Positions 1 to 10,749 of a stretch of DNA of 64,000 bases are shown piece by piece. Each line of letters begins with the position of its first letter. The stretch's first letter is position 1. Made by a program: the position numbers and the translations under genes. Under the pieces are notes generated by a model. That model was not told the DNA's origin. It did not search any database and worked only from the letters and a program-made list of their open reading frames with translations. The stretch is from Mercurialis annua (Eukaryota; Streptophyta; Magnoliopsida; Malpighiales; Euphorbiaceae). The DNA lies in the NCBI RefSeq assembly GCF_937616625.2, contig NC_065570.1:8628001-8692000 (forward strand), in the 5' to 3' direction.

Positions 1-681
1 AACTATAGCAAATTGCTCACCAAAGGAACACTCTTTATTTAGCTGGATTTTCACATGAACAGTCTTTGGTTCATCTATATAACAAACAAACATTTAACAA
101 TACTATCAATACATAATTTCTAAACAAAAGAACAGCCAAAATAAATTTAGAATCTTTACATGTTTCTTGGTTGTTGAAACTCTCTGCTGCTATCTCCAAA
201 TCACTCTACAAGAAAATAGATTAAAAAAAATGAAAAAGCAAGTTACTTTCCAGTTTAAAGGTAGTAAAAAAATAATCTAAGTGACATGGGTGATCACAAG
301 AACCTTTTTTTCCTAAGCAAATACAAAACCAATCAAACTAAACCTAAAATTTAGCAACATGTCATCACCCAGAACCCAAAATGCAGATAAAAAGGGAAAA
401 AAGTGAAAAAACTTTAAATGAAAAGAGTTAAAAGTTAAACTAAAAGATTAAAGTGGACATGCCTGCTGGGATTCATGTGACCCAGAAGTAGAAGCTGCAT
501 GAACTGGGTGCGGAGGTTTTCGTTCAAGGCATATTAAATGGAGATATTTAACATTAATAGCAAGGTTTTTAGATTGGAAAATGCCAATTTGAGGACATAA
601 TTGTCGGCAAGAACAGAAGCATGAATCTTTATTTCTTGCGAAGATCTTGGACGAAGACGAACAGGTAGCAAGAGCTCTCAT
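1..681 (-). CDS. 5' part of a CBM20-like, probably plastid-targeted protein gene (runs off left edge)
   Basis: Two exons are visible on the minus strand. Exon 1 runs from the ATG at 681 down to about 459. It encodes some 74 residues rich in Ser, Cys, Arg and Lys with few acidic residues, as in a chloroplast transit peptide. Exon 2 begins at 74, after a TATATAG acceptor, and continues past base 1. It reads EPKTVHVKIQLNKECSFGEQ and then FAIV. That resembles the first beta strands of the starch-binding CBM20 fold in plant 'carbohydrate-binding-like fold' proteins such as the Arabidopsis At5g01260 type, so binding to starch or glucan in plastids is inferred. To keep frame, exon 1 must give one spare base, which points to a weak donor CAT|GTCC at 459/458. 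A GC donor at 463 fits only if exon 2 starts later, at the CCAG before CTAAAT (about 40). The intron (75-458) is AT-rich. The family call rests on about 24 residues. Confidence 0.68.
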
Positions 682-953
682 CGGTGACCCACCTAGAAGA
701 GAGCACCCGCTAATTTGACTGTAGAGAGATGATGACGAAGAGTTTTGTTTGATAGTGGTGTGTTGTAGTGTGGACTGTGGTGCTTTTTTTGTTCAGAGAG
801 TATGCGTGTGTTGTGTAAATACAATAATTGGTGGCCGTGGTGAGGTGAGAGCCTTTTTAAGCTTCCAAATCGAGCGGATTCAAATCAATGTGTAAATAAC
901 GCGAATTAAATGATTCACAAAAATTTAATACTCCAAGCAATTGAAATAAAATA
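682..953. other. Upstream region of the CBM20-like gene
   Basis: This stretch lies 5' of the minus-strand ATG at 681 and should hold its 5' UTR and core promoter. It has more G+C than the flanks and a run of GAGAG/TGTGTG simple sequence. I see no clear TATA box and no ORF. It ends where a Stowaway element begins. Confidence 0.35.
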
Positions 954-1227
954 CTACCCCCTTCATTCCAATAGAATTGTCCACTTTGAAAAATATTTTT
1001 ATCCCAAAACTTTTGTCCACTCTCAAAAAATAATTAACTTTTACACTCAATTTTTCTTTATTAACTCTATTTAAAATCCACTAATGAATAAATTGAAAAT
1101 AAATTGCAAGTGAATCCTATATTAAATAGGGGTATCACAAAAAAAAATTACAAAATCCATAAGCAATAATTGCTTTTTTAAACTGTGTGATAAAGGCAAA
1201 GTAGACAACTCTATTAAGACGGGGGAG
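954..1227. mobile_element. Stowaway-type (Tc1/mariner) MITE, diverged
   Basis: The ends are inverted copies of about 31 bp. The left begins CTACCCCCTTCATTCC and contains AATAGAATTGTCCACTTTG. The right ends in GACGGGGGAG and, read in reverse, contains AATAGAGTTGTCTACTTTG. TA dinucleotides flank it (952-953 and 1228-1229). C-rich ends, a TA target and about 270 bp are typical of Stowaway. There is no coding capacity, and the arms differ enough to suggest an old copy. Confidence 0.75.
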
Positions 1228-1329
1228 TATAAAATTTAGTACTATTTATCTAATAAATTTTTAACGTAAATTTAATTATTTATAAGATAAAATATAAATT
1301 AACTTGATTAATCACCAAGCAATTGAGAC

Positions 1330-2497
1330 TAGGGGTGTGCAGTATTACGTAGGACTGGCAATTTGTGTCATCGTGTCATAAACGTATTATGTGCCCATTT
1401 CAAAATAGATAATTTCTCTCAACCAGGATCCGACCGTTTAACTAATCGTGTCAAAATATCAAATCTGAACCCAACCCGTTTATTAAACGGGTTAACACGT
1501 GTTGAACTGTTTAACTCGTTTATCAAAACTGGTCATAACAGATCACATGTTTAGCTTGTTTAACACGTTTTTATTAATGACCTATTTAACATATTTTTTA
1601 TAGTTAAACAATAAAATTTCAAAATAACCATAAATCTCAGTATAACAAACAATAATTAATAAATGATATGTATTATATGAGTATATTTGGTCAGATATAA
1701 TAACTAAATTAATTATTATAATTAATAAATAGATTTAAACGTGTCTTAACGTGTCTTAAACGGGTTAGGCGGGTTTAACCTGTTTAACTCGCTATTTAAC
1801 CGTGTCATAAACGGGTTGACCCATTTATGTCCCAAACCCATATAAACTCAACCTGAACCCGCTAAGTTTCGTGTCGTGTCGTGTTAACGGGTCGTGTAGG
1901 AAAATGCTAGCCCTAGTATTACGATTAGTTTTGGTAGTGCAAAAGCTAAAACTGTGCGGTTTACGAAATATGAAAAATGAAAACCGAACCATAATTTTTA
2001 TAGTAATAACCGAAAAATATTTTTGCCATAAAAAAATTTGGTTTGCTACGGTTTTCGGTTTTTAATTCAGTTATAAATTAAAAACAAGTTAATTAAAATT
2101 TTAAATTTTTGCAAGGTTAAATGAATAATAAACATGAAACAATTCAGATTTTCCACAGTATAGGCCATTATATTGAGGCATAGAATGAAAAAATAGGGCT
2201 TTTATATGTAAGGTTTAGTGGTTGTACATTTGAACACGCAAAATTACGTCGTTTATGTTTTATAAAATGACGTCGTTTTGCTAATTCGGTTATATTGTAC
2301 ATTTGAATACACAAGACGACATTTTACTAACTCGGTTTTTCGGTTTATTCGATTTAAAATAATCAAAACCGAACCTAATATCAAAAAATAAAATTTGTCT
2401 TTTGTCAAACCATACCGCTCCATATTACCTAATAACCGAACCATTTTTCAATATTTGGTTCGAAACCTCGGCTCAGTTTGGTTTTTACACCAGCCTA
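1330..2497. mobile_element. Old hAT-type MITE, host of a nested element
   Basis: The outer ends are TAGGGGTGTGC (1330) and ACACCAGCCTA (ending 2497). They are flanked by ATTGAGAC (1322-1329) and ATTGAAAT (2498-2505), an imperfect 8-bp duplication. The interior right of the nested insert is rich in CGGTTT/AACCGAACC words, as in plant hAT MITEs. A second hAT element (1350-1915) sits 20 bp inside the left end. Without it the host would be about 590 bp. The outer boundary is less sure than the inner one. Confidence 0.5.
1350..1915. mobile_element. Nested hAT-type MITE with 8-bp TSD
   Basis: The left end is TAGGACTGGCAATTT. The right end read in reverse is TAGGGCTAGCATTTT, giving a terminal inverted repeat with 12 of 15 matches. 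The flanks are GTATTACG at 1342-1349 and again at 1916-1923, an exact 8-bp TSD as hAT transposases make. The interior is made of words like CGTGTCATAAACGGGTT, CGTGTTAAC and CCCGTTT on both strands, a common composition of non-autonomous plant hAT elements. No protein is encoded. Confidence 0.82.
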
Positions 2498-2589
2498 ATT
2501 GAAATATTTACTCGTTCATTTCGACATTCAAATAAGTTGAAAAAGAGAAAGAGAGATTATACAATATGAAGATATATATAAGTAGTTTA

Positions 2590-2755
2590 GAGTAGTGTTA
2601 AAAACCGAACTAGTAAGACCACAGTTTCCGGTTCAACTGGTTGAATAAATTATACAAAAATAAATTTTGGACATGGATTATGATCCAATCATCGGTTTAA
2701 TCGATCCAAACACCAGTTCAATCCGGTCAGACTGCCGGTTCAAATATACTAGAAA
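2590..2755. repeat. Fragment of a hAT-like repeat (CCGGTT-rich)
   Basis: The stretch starts GTGTTAAAAACCGAACTAG and carries CCGGTTCAACTGGTT and CAATCCGGTCAGACTG. These words resemble the arms of the complete hAT MITE at 26181-26890. No matching right end or TSD could be found, so it is taken as a degraded relative. Confidence 0.4.
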
Positions 2756-2775
2756 AATATAAAATATTATAAAAA

Positions 2776-3171
2776 GGCAGAAGGTACAAAAAAAACTCTC
2801 GACTTTTTCTCATAAGTACATATCATCTCTTTTATTTTTTTGGCCACAATTAAGCCGTCATGTTTTTAAAATTGAACATTTAAATCCTCTTTGTTTTAAA
2901 ATCAAACAAATAAACCGTTTCAGTTTATTTTTGGGACACTTACCCCCTCAATATTTCGGTAAATATTTTAAAAATGAAAATTATTTTTGAACTTTTTTCC
3001 TATATGATTACATATGAGAAACACGTCAGTCATTAACGAGTATTTGTAATTGTGTTGGACGAAAGGGATTATCTGTTATATTTGAAAAAGGGTTTAATTA
3101 TATCAAAAAAAAGTAAAAGGGTTGATCTGTATTTTTGTGAAAACTACGAGGGGTTTTTTGTACCTTTTACC
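2776..3171. mobile_element. Mutator-like MITE with perfect 9-bp TSD
   Basis: The left end is GGCAGAAGGTACAAAAAAAA. The right end read in reverse is GGTAAAAGGTACAAAAAACC. Similarity between the arms continues for at least 50 bp. The flanks are TTATAAAAA at 2767-2775 and 3172-3180, an exact 9-bp TSD, the Mutator hallmark. It has no coding capacity. The element at 52989-53302 shares its GGCAGAAGGTA end and belongs to the same family. Confidence 0.85.
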
Positions 3172-3730
3172 TTATAAAAATATTGTGTTAACTTTTTATT
3201 TTCAAATTTTTTAACATGTCCGTTGCATTTACAAATATATTGTTTTAATTTTACTTTTTTTCTCTTTTCACTCGTCTTCTTTTTCTTTTTCTTCCTCTAT
3301 TTCACCTGCCACCACTATCAACCCTAATTCTTTTTTCTTCCATTAAAATCCACCACTAATATCAACTTTCACCTTACAAACTCACCACCATAATTCAATA
3401 TCCTCCTCCACGACCTCGTTGCTGCTTGCATGCCATCAACCCTCACTTTGTTGTCGACATATTTTTGCCGCTTCCCCCCTCCGTTCTAGCCTCCACAATC
3501 TTGCAGCCGCTCGCTAGTCTTCCACGCCACCATTGCTCGCCAGCCTTCATCGCGCCACTTGTAAGATCTGAATATCGAATTTTGATTTTCAGATTTGAAA
3601 GTTCAGATATGATATATTCACATATATATGTATTGGATATTGTATATAAAATATATAAATAGTATATTAATTGTATATTAAAGGTACATATATTTTATGA
3701 AAATGGTATGTTATCAATAATTCTGCAATG
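3172..3730. other. Non-coding stretch with a pyrimidine-rich, GC-elevated island
   Basis: 3240-3560 is a long CT-rich tract (TTTTTCTCTTTTC, CTTCTTTTTC) grading into a C-rich island with CCACCACC and GCCGC words. The open frame at 3426-3662 is short and composition-driven, so I do not call a gene. It could be 5'-UTR-like sequence caught in a transposon. Confidence 0.3.
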
Positions 3731-3927
3731 AGTAATGCTATATAACTCTCTTTTTTAACTCAACTTCTTTAACCCACCGGACGTGGCAATGAAAGAGTGA
3801 GTGTATTATAAATTATTTTTTGAGATATACACTTTTGAAGAGAATTGGACGAATAAAATATTCACGTAAGGAGGGATATTGAAGGTGGTACAAAATGGTG
3901 GGTTAAAATTTAGATAGCATTTTCCTT
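3731..3927. repeat. Short inverted-repeat element, copy A
   Basis: The left end GTAATGCTATATAACTC and the right end TAGATAGCATTTTCC are inverted relatives, and ACCCACC/GGTGGGT words lie inside each arm. A second copy lies at 12902-13077 with the same order of motifs (CTATAT, CAACCCACC, ACGTGAAA, GGATATTGAA-like). That supports a small MITE family of about 180-200 bp. I could not define a TSD. Confidence 0.55.
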
Positions 3928-4184
3928 CGGCAATCGGTATACAATTTTATGTATGCACCGAGAGAACATGAGGGGGTGTTTCTTTTGAAAAAAAAAAATT
4001 AGATATGTAATTTGTGAATCGTCTTAATTGGTATTAGGAGAGAAACTGTTTTTTTTATATATCTAAAAGAGATATTAGTGTGTCTGTAAATATTTTCTAA
4101 AACACAATAATTTTATAAATAAGTTTACAAAAAGAGTATTTTTGTAAAGTGAAACATCTCACTGTAAATTTGTAAATATTTTGA

Positions 4185-4620
4185 GTGTTCATAGTCTTTA
4201 TGTTAGAACAAAGTATCAATTCACCCTCTCAACTTGGCACGAAATATCAAACGAGTCATTTTAGAGGCTTTTGGGTCAAACTAACTCACAACTTGCATTG
4301 TTATATCAAAAAACGCCGCAATTTGCGTTTCATATTAGAAAGCCACTCAACACAAAAAAGAGACTGGGTCAACTAATTACAAATGTTAATTTTAATTAAT
4401 CTGAATTTAATACTAATTAAACATAATTAATTACTTCTTATTAACTTAAATTAATTAAATATCTAATTAAATGCAAAACCGCCACTGACCACCCGAATTC
4501 GCCACCGGACACCCAAATCCCACCGCCGGCCACCCTCAAATTCCACCGCCGCCCACCCTCAATCCCACCGCCGACAGTTCACCCTCAATCCGTCACTGAC
4601 CACTGACCACTTTTTTTTGA
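4185..4620. repeat. Left-arm remnant with a C-rich core
   Basis: 4185-4380 (CAACTTGGCACGAAATATC, GGGTCAAACTAACTC) has the style of the left arm of the long inverted-repeat elements in this window. 4480-4610 is a C-rich core of repeated CCACCGCC, CACCCTCAA and CACTGACCAC words. No right arm follows, since the hAT element at 4663 begins just after it. It probably represents half of a broken element. Confidence 0.35.
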
Positions 4621-4662
4621 AAGTGTTCATAAATTATCTTTTGGGAAAGCGTGCAGTCGTGC

Positions 4663-5326
<664 letters not shown>

Positions 5327-5346
5327 AGCCGTGCATGTATCTTAAT

Positions 5347-5657
5347 TGACTTAAATAGCAATTTGCCCCTTCAACTTGTAAGTAATGGGCAATTAACACA
5401 CAAATTAATTTTATTGGCAAATCAGTACACAAACTTGTTAATTATGGACAATTAGCCCATTTTGGCAAATTAACTTACAAGTTTAGGGGGCAAATTGCCA
5501 ATTTAAAAGACAATTAACTTATAAATTGAGCGGACAAATTGCAAAAATAGGAAATTGTCCATAATCATCAAGTTTGTGTACTGATTTGCCCACAAAATTA
5601 ATATATATGTTAATTGCCCATGCTTGCAAGTTCAGGGGGCATATTGCCACTTAAGTC
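5347..5657. mobile_element. Mutator-like foldback element with 9-bp TSD
   Basis: The arms are long: GACTTAAATAGCAATTTGCC on the left matches GACTTAAGTGGCAATATGCC read in reverse from the right, and similarity runs for about 90 bp, to GTACACAAACTTG. The exact 9-bp TSD is TATCTTAAT at 5338-5346 and 5658-5666. Almost the whole 311 bp is arm, so the transcript would fold into one long hairpin. It is non-coding. Confidence 0.85.
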
Positions 5658-5659
5658 TA

Positions 5660-6825
5660 TCTTAATCTTACTGTTTTAGCTGGATAATAACATTTGAATG
5701 GATTTTTAGTTGGGCCAAAGGTTTAAATGGATCCATATGAAGTTTATCATTAAAGCCATGTTTCTCAAATTTGCAAGAGGACGAAAATAATTTGAATTGT
5801 TTTATAAAATATGCTATATTTTAAATTTTATTTATTAAATATAATCAGATTTTGATATTTCATTTTTAAATTTTTTTAGATTTATTATTTTCGCATGCTT
5901 TATTGCTCTTCATTTTTAATTTAATTGTATTTGAAATGAGGTTTCCTTCTATGATTGGTCACATACATTCAAGGGTCGGATCTGAGTTTTTTTTCCACCG
6001 TTATCACTAGAGCATGGCCAAAATTATCCACCACCGGCATCACTTGCTCATGAGGGCTTGCTTTCTTTAAATTGACTTGATGACCATAATGCCCATAATC
6101 AAAGAAAGAACTTCATACTCAACTCTCTAGAAACGAACATCAATCACAATAGTCTAGCAATGGCTTTGAGAATATGGTAATGCAAAATTTCATATTATGA
6201 GCAACAAAATTATAGACTCTGTCGGAGAATTAAGTTGATCATGGTTATTGTCTTTGGCATCACAAATTTCTATATAATTTTCAAAAACACTATATCTATG
6301 TCCTTGTTTAGGAGTTTTTCCTTGAAAAAGGTTTTCTCACTAGGCTGGCCTTCTATTACCGTCTCTCATTTAATAATCTCAATATCCATGTCCGAATCAT
6401 CATCAAATGTACTTTTGCCATCATCATGACGGATCTTAACCTTCTTAGTCGATCGTCTGTAATTGCTCGGTTTATTGCTTCAATGTGGAGAGAATTTTCT
6501 GTCATTTTTAATGTTTTTTAAATTTACTAAAAAGTGTTTCTTTTTTGTTACAAAAAATGATACATATCATAGAATATAATGAGTATATAAAAAATACGCA
6601 AGCAGTGTATCAATAAATATACAAAAATAATAGATAATTAATTAAAACATAGAAGGAAAGATAGAAATGGATTATAAAAAGTATCTAGATAAAAAAAACA
6701 AAGAAATAATTAGACTAGGTACACTATTTTACCATAATTTGTTTTTCAAAATTGAATGTGTAAGTAAATACTTATTATTTATTAAACATCAGTCTTATTT
6801 CATCAACATCAGAAATATTTTGAAT
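5660..6825. other. AT-rich intergenic stretch
   Basis: I see no gene here. Around 6000-6440 the base composition is less biased. The reverse strand gives short open segments (for instance near 6240-6430) with acidic runs, but no domain I can name and several stops. It may be a decayed coding fragment, possibly transposon-derived. Confidence 0.3.
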
Positions 6826-7024
6826 TGGGATCCCCTCAAATTCATTTTAAACTTGAAGAGGTCATGTTCAGATCTACACCGTTCATTATAAAATGAACGG
6901 TGTAGATAAAAAAAATATAATTTTAATTAAATTAATTTACGTCGTTTATTTTATAATGAACGGTATAGATTTAAAAATGACCTTCTCAAATTTAAAATGA
7001 ATTTGAGGAAATTTCAATCCGAAC
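6826..7024. repeat. Foldback (palindromic) repeat
   Basis: The left arm (CCCCTCAAATTCATTTTAAA, then ACACCGTTCATTATAAAATG) is repeated in inverted form on the right, ending CAATCCGAAC. The centre also contains the short palindrome ATGAACGGTGTAGAT with inverted copies. This looks like a MITE of about 200 bp. No TSD was fixed. Confidence 0.5.
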
Positions 7025-7231
7025 ATTTTTCATTTTTTGAATCATCAATAGTGATTGTAATGTGGAAAAAGCGGTGCTTTCTCTAGGTTCTAGAAAGAGG
7101 ACGGAAATTTCAAAATTTCTAAACGAGAGGGTTTTGCTAAGAGGATAAGAGGATTTGGTGGGTGAGGGTTCACTCCAGCCTTTGGCTAGAGCACTACAAG
7201 AATTTTTTTTATTTGGCAACAATAAATTTTA

Positions 7232-7561
7232 GGTTAATTACGTAAAAAATCACAATATTTAATATGTTTTGTAAATTTAATATAAATTTTCAATTTTAGC
7301 AAATTAATACACAAATTTTTGATTTTTGATAATTTTAGCACCGATCAATTTTTCGTGAAAAAAATGATGATGGATACACCGGAATAACCACTATTCCGGC
7401 GTCCACATCATCATTTTTCTCTATTTTTTTGAAAGAAAATTGATCGGTGCCAAAATTGCAAAAAATCAAAAGTTTGTGTATTAATTTGCCAAAATTGAAA
7501 GTTTATGTTAAATTCGTAAAACACGCTAAATTTTATGATTTTTTACGCCATTAAGCCTAAT
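7232..7561. repeat. Foldback element (TTAGG...CCTAA)
   Basis: Almost the entire 330 bp is two inverted arms. TTAGGTTAATTACGTAAAAA on the left matches TTAGGCTTAATGGCGTAAAA read in reverse from the right, and the arms meet near the inverted pair CCGGAATAACC/CTATTCCGG. The style is the same as the TSD-bounded Mutator-like foldbacks at 11526 and 19571. No exact TSD was found. Confidence 0.6.
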
Positions 7562-7709
7562 TTTTATAGCTATTTTTTTGTTGATAAAAGACATTCTGCA
7601 GCAATAATTTTAAAATTTGCTGCCATTAGTTAAATTCTGCAGCATTTTACAGCAAATTTTATAACCAATTACTAAGACAACGTTTTGTTAGAAGCAATAT
7701 TCCACTTTT

Positions 7710-7946
7710 GCCCGCACGGGTTTGGTCTAGTGGTCTAAGCCTCAGCCATCTGGGCGCCAAAGGTCGTGGGTTCGAACCCCGGCTACGCCCTTTCTTAATA
7801 TGGAGTGGTTGAGGTTGGGTTGCTGGCCATTATAGCCCGGATTTACCAGGTATGTGGGCTTGCGGGCGGTCCACATCCCGGGGTTTGACAATGATATTGA
7901 GTTTCGGCTCAGTAGAGTGAGTCCTCGTCACCAAAAAAAAAAAAAA
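7710..7946 (+). mobile_element. tRNA-derived SINE with 14-bp TSD
   Basis: The head resembles a tRNA gene. It has an A box-like TGGTCTAGTGGTC near 7723 and a B box GGTTCGAACCC near 7769, the internal promoter of RNA polymerase III. An unrelated body of about 140 bp follows and ends in a poly(A) run (7933-7948). AATATTCCACTTTT occurs at 7696-7709 and again at 7947-7960, an exact target-site duplication. Such elements are copied by a LINE reverse transcriptase. The long intact TSD suggests a fairly recent insertion. It is not a working tRNA gene because the tRNA fold does not close. Confidence 0.88.
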
Positions 7947-8596
7947 AATATTCCACTTTTTTTTTGTTACTATATATTAATAGTAACAATTTTAGCACTA
8001 TTAGCAGCAAAATATTTTCTGCTAGGTCATCGTCTTTCCTCCCCATGTGTGTATATTTTGTGTGTTTTTTTTTAAAAAAATTAACTGCACTATTATGGAA
8101 TTTCTTGTGTGGTTTTAGTATCCTTTTGCAGTTAATATATTTGATTTTTCTTCAGTATTTTTCGGATTCGATCAAAATATTATTATTATGGGTGATCATT
8201 TCGATCCTTGATATGTCATGTTTTATAAAGTTTTCCTAATTTTTTTTAAAAAATTGTGATGGTTTCAGTTTGTTTTCTTGCAGATCTATGTGATTTTAGC
8301 AATTTTTACAATGCTTCAAGTTTCCAGATCCAGATGTTTTGAAGAATGAAAATTATATTCAACTCTAGCACAATTATTTAATTTAATTTTTTATAAGTTT
8401 TAAGGCAAATTTACGACTAGATCACGTATGATTGTAACATATGCAATTTTTTTTGTCAAATATACAAATTTACTACATCTTACAATGTAACTGCTTTTAT
8501 TCCTGAATTAATGCAAAGATTTTAATGTTGATTTAAAAAAATAGAGATTGCCATAAGTTTTTTTTAATCATTAAAATTTATCAGTGTTTTCATTTG

Positions 8597-8963
8597 ATAT
8601 TTTTTTGAACAAAGAATCAACCCGGCCCTCAAATTTGTATCTCGAAATTACATAAGTATAGTTTAACCTTTCAGTCAATTAACTCTTCAAATTTGCATTT
8701 TAGGAGCCAAATAAGTCATTTTAAATCATTTTTAATTTTATCAGTAAATTAGGTCCCCAAACTTTCTTAGTTTAGGTCAAATAATCCTAAAATTGTATAC
8801 TTCAAACGCTAACTTTATTGGCCGAAACACATATTTGGAGACTGAATTGACCAAAATGATCTATTTGAACCTAAAACACAAATTTAAGGATTTGATTGAC
8901 CAAAAAAAATCAGAATATGTTTGTTTGACTATAAAATACAAATTCGAGGGCCAGTTTGTTCTA
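8597..8963. repeat. Inverted-repeat element, probably Mutator-like
   Basis: GAACAAAGAATCAACCCGGC plus CCTCAAATTTGTAT on the left mirrors ATACAAATTCGAGGGCCAGT plus TTGTTC on the right. The flanks TTTCATTTG (8588-8596) and TTTCATTTA (8964-8972) give a 9-bp TSD with one change. The centre repeats AAATTTG/CAAATAAGTC words. It is non-coding. Confidence 0.55.
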
Positions 8964-9004
8964 TTTCATTTAGTTTCTTTTAATGTACTCCTCTTTAATA
9001 CATA

Positions 9005-9318
9005 CTCCCTCCGTCCCGTAAAGATAGAAAAAGTACCACCTTTTTTTGTCCCATAAAAATAGAAAAAGTGGAGTTAGGTAAGTCAAAAATTATCAAAATA
9101 CCCCTACATGCTTATCATAAAACATTAAATGTATATTTTGAAAAAATAAAAAAAAGGAGTTGTAAGTGTTATATTTAGTAAAGTGGCTTTGGAAAATGTA
9201 CATAACTAATTGATTATAAAGGGTAATTTAGACAAATTATCACAAGTTATCTATAAATAACTACTTTTTTAATTCTTGTAAAATGGGTGCTTTTTCAATC
9301 TTTACGGGACGGAGGGAG
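9005..9318. mobile_element. Stowaway MITE, well preserved
   Basis: The terminal inverted repeats match in 28 of 29 bases: CTCCCTCCGTCCCGTAAAGA on the left, and the right end ending CTTTACGGGACGGAGGGAG. TA flanks both sides (9003-9004, 9319-9320). CTCCCTCCGTCCC is the classic Stowaway terminus. At 314 bp with no ORF it depends on a mariner-type transposase elsewhere. Confidence 0.93.
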
Positions 9319-9642
9319 TAATAAATTTTTTGATGTTGACTTTCAATTTTGGAATCAAATAAGACACGTCTTCAATGATTTTGTCATGCAATGCCAGCAC
9401 ATTCACGTAAGTTTCCTCTGTTAATATTTTAAATTCTACTATTTCTTTAATTCGACACACAATTCATGCTCACTGATCCGAATAAAAAATTACTAATCAA
9501 ATATCAGAAAATCATGATGGAAAGTATAAATATCGTTAATGATCGTATCATTGTTCTAACGTGGAACATGCATCTGGGAGAATCTCAGCCATTATAGGTA
9601 AGACCTCTATAATAAGTCTATTTTATTCTCTAATTTATTTTA

Positions 9643-10689
9643 GGCTTAATACATAATTTGACCCCTAAACTATACCATTTTATTCTCTGCGACTTCTAAA
9701 CTAATTTCGTTTTCTTTTGGACCTCTTAACTCTTTTTTTTGTTCTATTTAACCCCTCACACGGAATGTGCAAACCACGCGCGATGACGTGGATAAAATTG
9801 CTGACATGGCTTTTCTGACATGAGGTTAAATATAATAAAAAAAATAGTTAAAAGGTTCAATGGAACATTAAAATAGTTTAGAGGTTATAGGGAATAAAAG
9901 GGTAAGGTTTATGGGTCAAAAAATATATTAAGCCTAAATATATTTTTTTAATTTAAAATAAAAAATGATATACTTTACATATTATTTGAAAAAATCATCT
10001 AAGGCTTTAAAAGTCATGAAATTTAGCGTGTTTTCCAATTTTAACACAAATTTTAAAAATTCAGAATTGATTTGAAAGTTTAAAATTGCAAAAAATTAAA
10101 AGTTGGCGTATTAAAATTGGAAATTCGTGAAACACACTAAAAATTATAATATTTTAAAAAATTTAGTCTTTTTTTAATATTATCACAGTATAGTAAATTT
10201 ATATATTTTATAATATCGTTAAAAACAGACAAACTTCATTTATCATTATTGAAATGTAAACAAATATTTACATGTACAAGAAGTTATATTATGTAATTAT
10301 TTGACTAAATTTCAATATTATTTTATTTTTCTAGAAGATTAAATGGATAAAAATTAAATAATTATATTTTGGAGAAGGTTAAATGGGTACAAATTAAAAT
10401 TTTAAAGGTGTAATAGGAAAATAAAATAAATTCAGGAGTCAAATAGAACAAAATAATGTAGTTCGTGTGTTCAATAGAACAATTTATGCTTTTTAATTAT
10501 CCTTCACGTGCTTCAAAGCGTTTGAAAACACGCGCTTTTGCCACGTTGGAGGAAAAAGGTCAGATCGGCAAAAAAGTTGCAGTTGACGGGTTAAATAGAA
10601 CAAAAAATAAAGTTAACAGGTCCAATAGAATATCAAGAGTCTCAGAGAATAAAAGTGTATAGTTTAGGGGTCAAATGATGTATTAAGCC
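9643..10689. mobile_element. Composite Mutator-like element with perfect 9-bp TSD
   Basis: The left arm starts GGCTTAATACATAATTTGAC. The right arm read in reverse starts GGCTTAATACATCATTTGAC, and similarity continues for over 100 bp, to TTGTTCTATTTAACCC. The flanks TTTATTTTA at 9634-9642 and 10690-10698 are an exact 9-bp TSD. Inside, a second right-end-like terminus stops at 9934 (ATATATTAAGCC), making 9643-9934 look like a complete short element. 9990-10170 carries sequence related to the foldback at 7232-7561 (TTTAGCGTGTTTTCC). The unit is therefore built of several nested or recombined copies. Confidence 0.75.
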
Positions 10690-10749
10690 TTTATTTTAAT
10701 AGACTCAATATTATTTTAATACATACTCTAAAAATATCCTACAAATTAA

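Larger units (their letters stand above)
7192..8040. mobile_element. CACTA-like element end, invaded by a foldback and a SINE
   Basis: CACTACAAGAA at 7192-7202 matches the conserved terminus of plant CACTA (En/Spm) transposons. Subterminal sequence follows with repeated GCAGCAA, CTGCAGCA and TTTGGCAAC words up to about 8030. The matching opposite end (CTTGTAGTG) is absent nearby, so the element is truncated or long. A foldback (7232-7561) and a SINE (7710-7946) interrupt it. The right limit is a guess. Confidence 0.4.

Noticed and set aside
6235..6440. Possible LINE ORF1 fragment on the minus strand
   Set aside because: Acidic open segments are present but no zinc knuckle or other gag motif, and stops are frequent.
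7710..7800. tRNA gene
   Set aside because: A and B boxes are present, but the cloverleaf does not close. The unit has poly(A) and a TSD, so it is a SINE.
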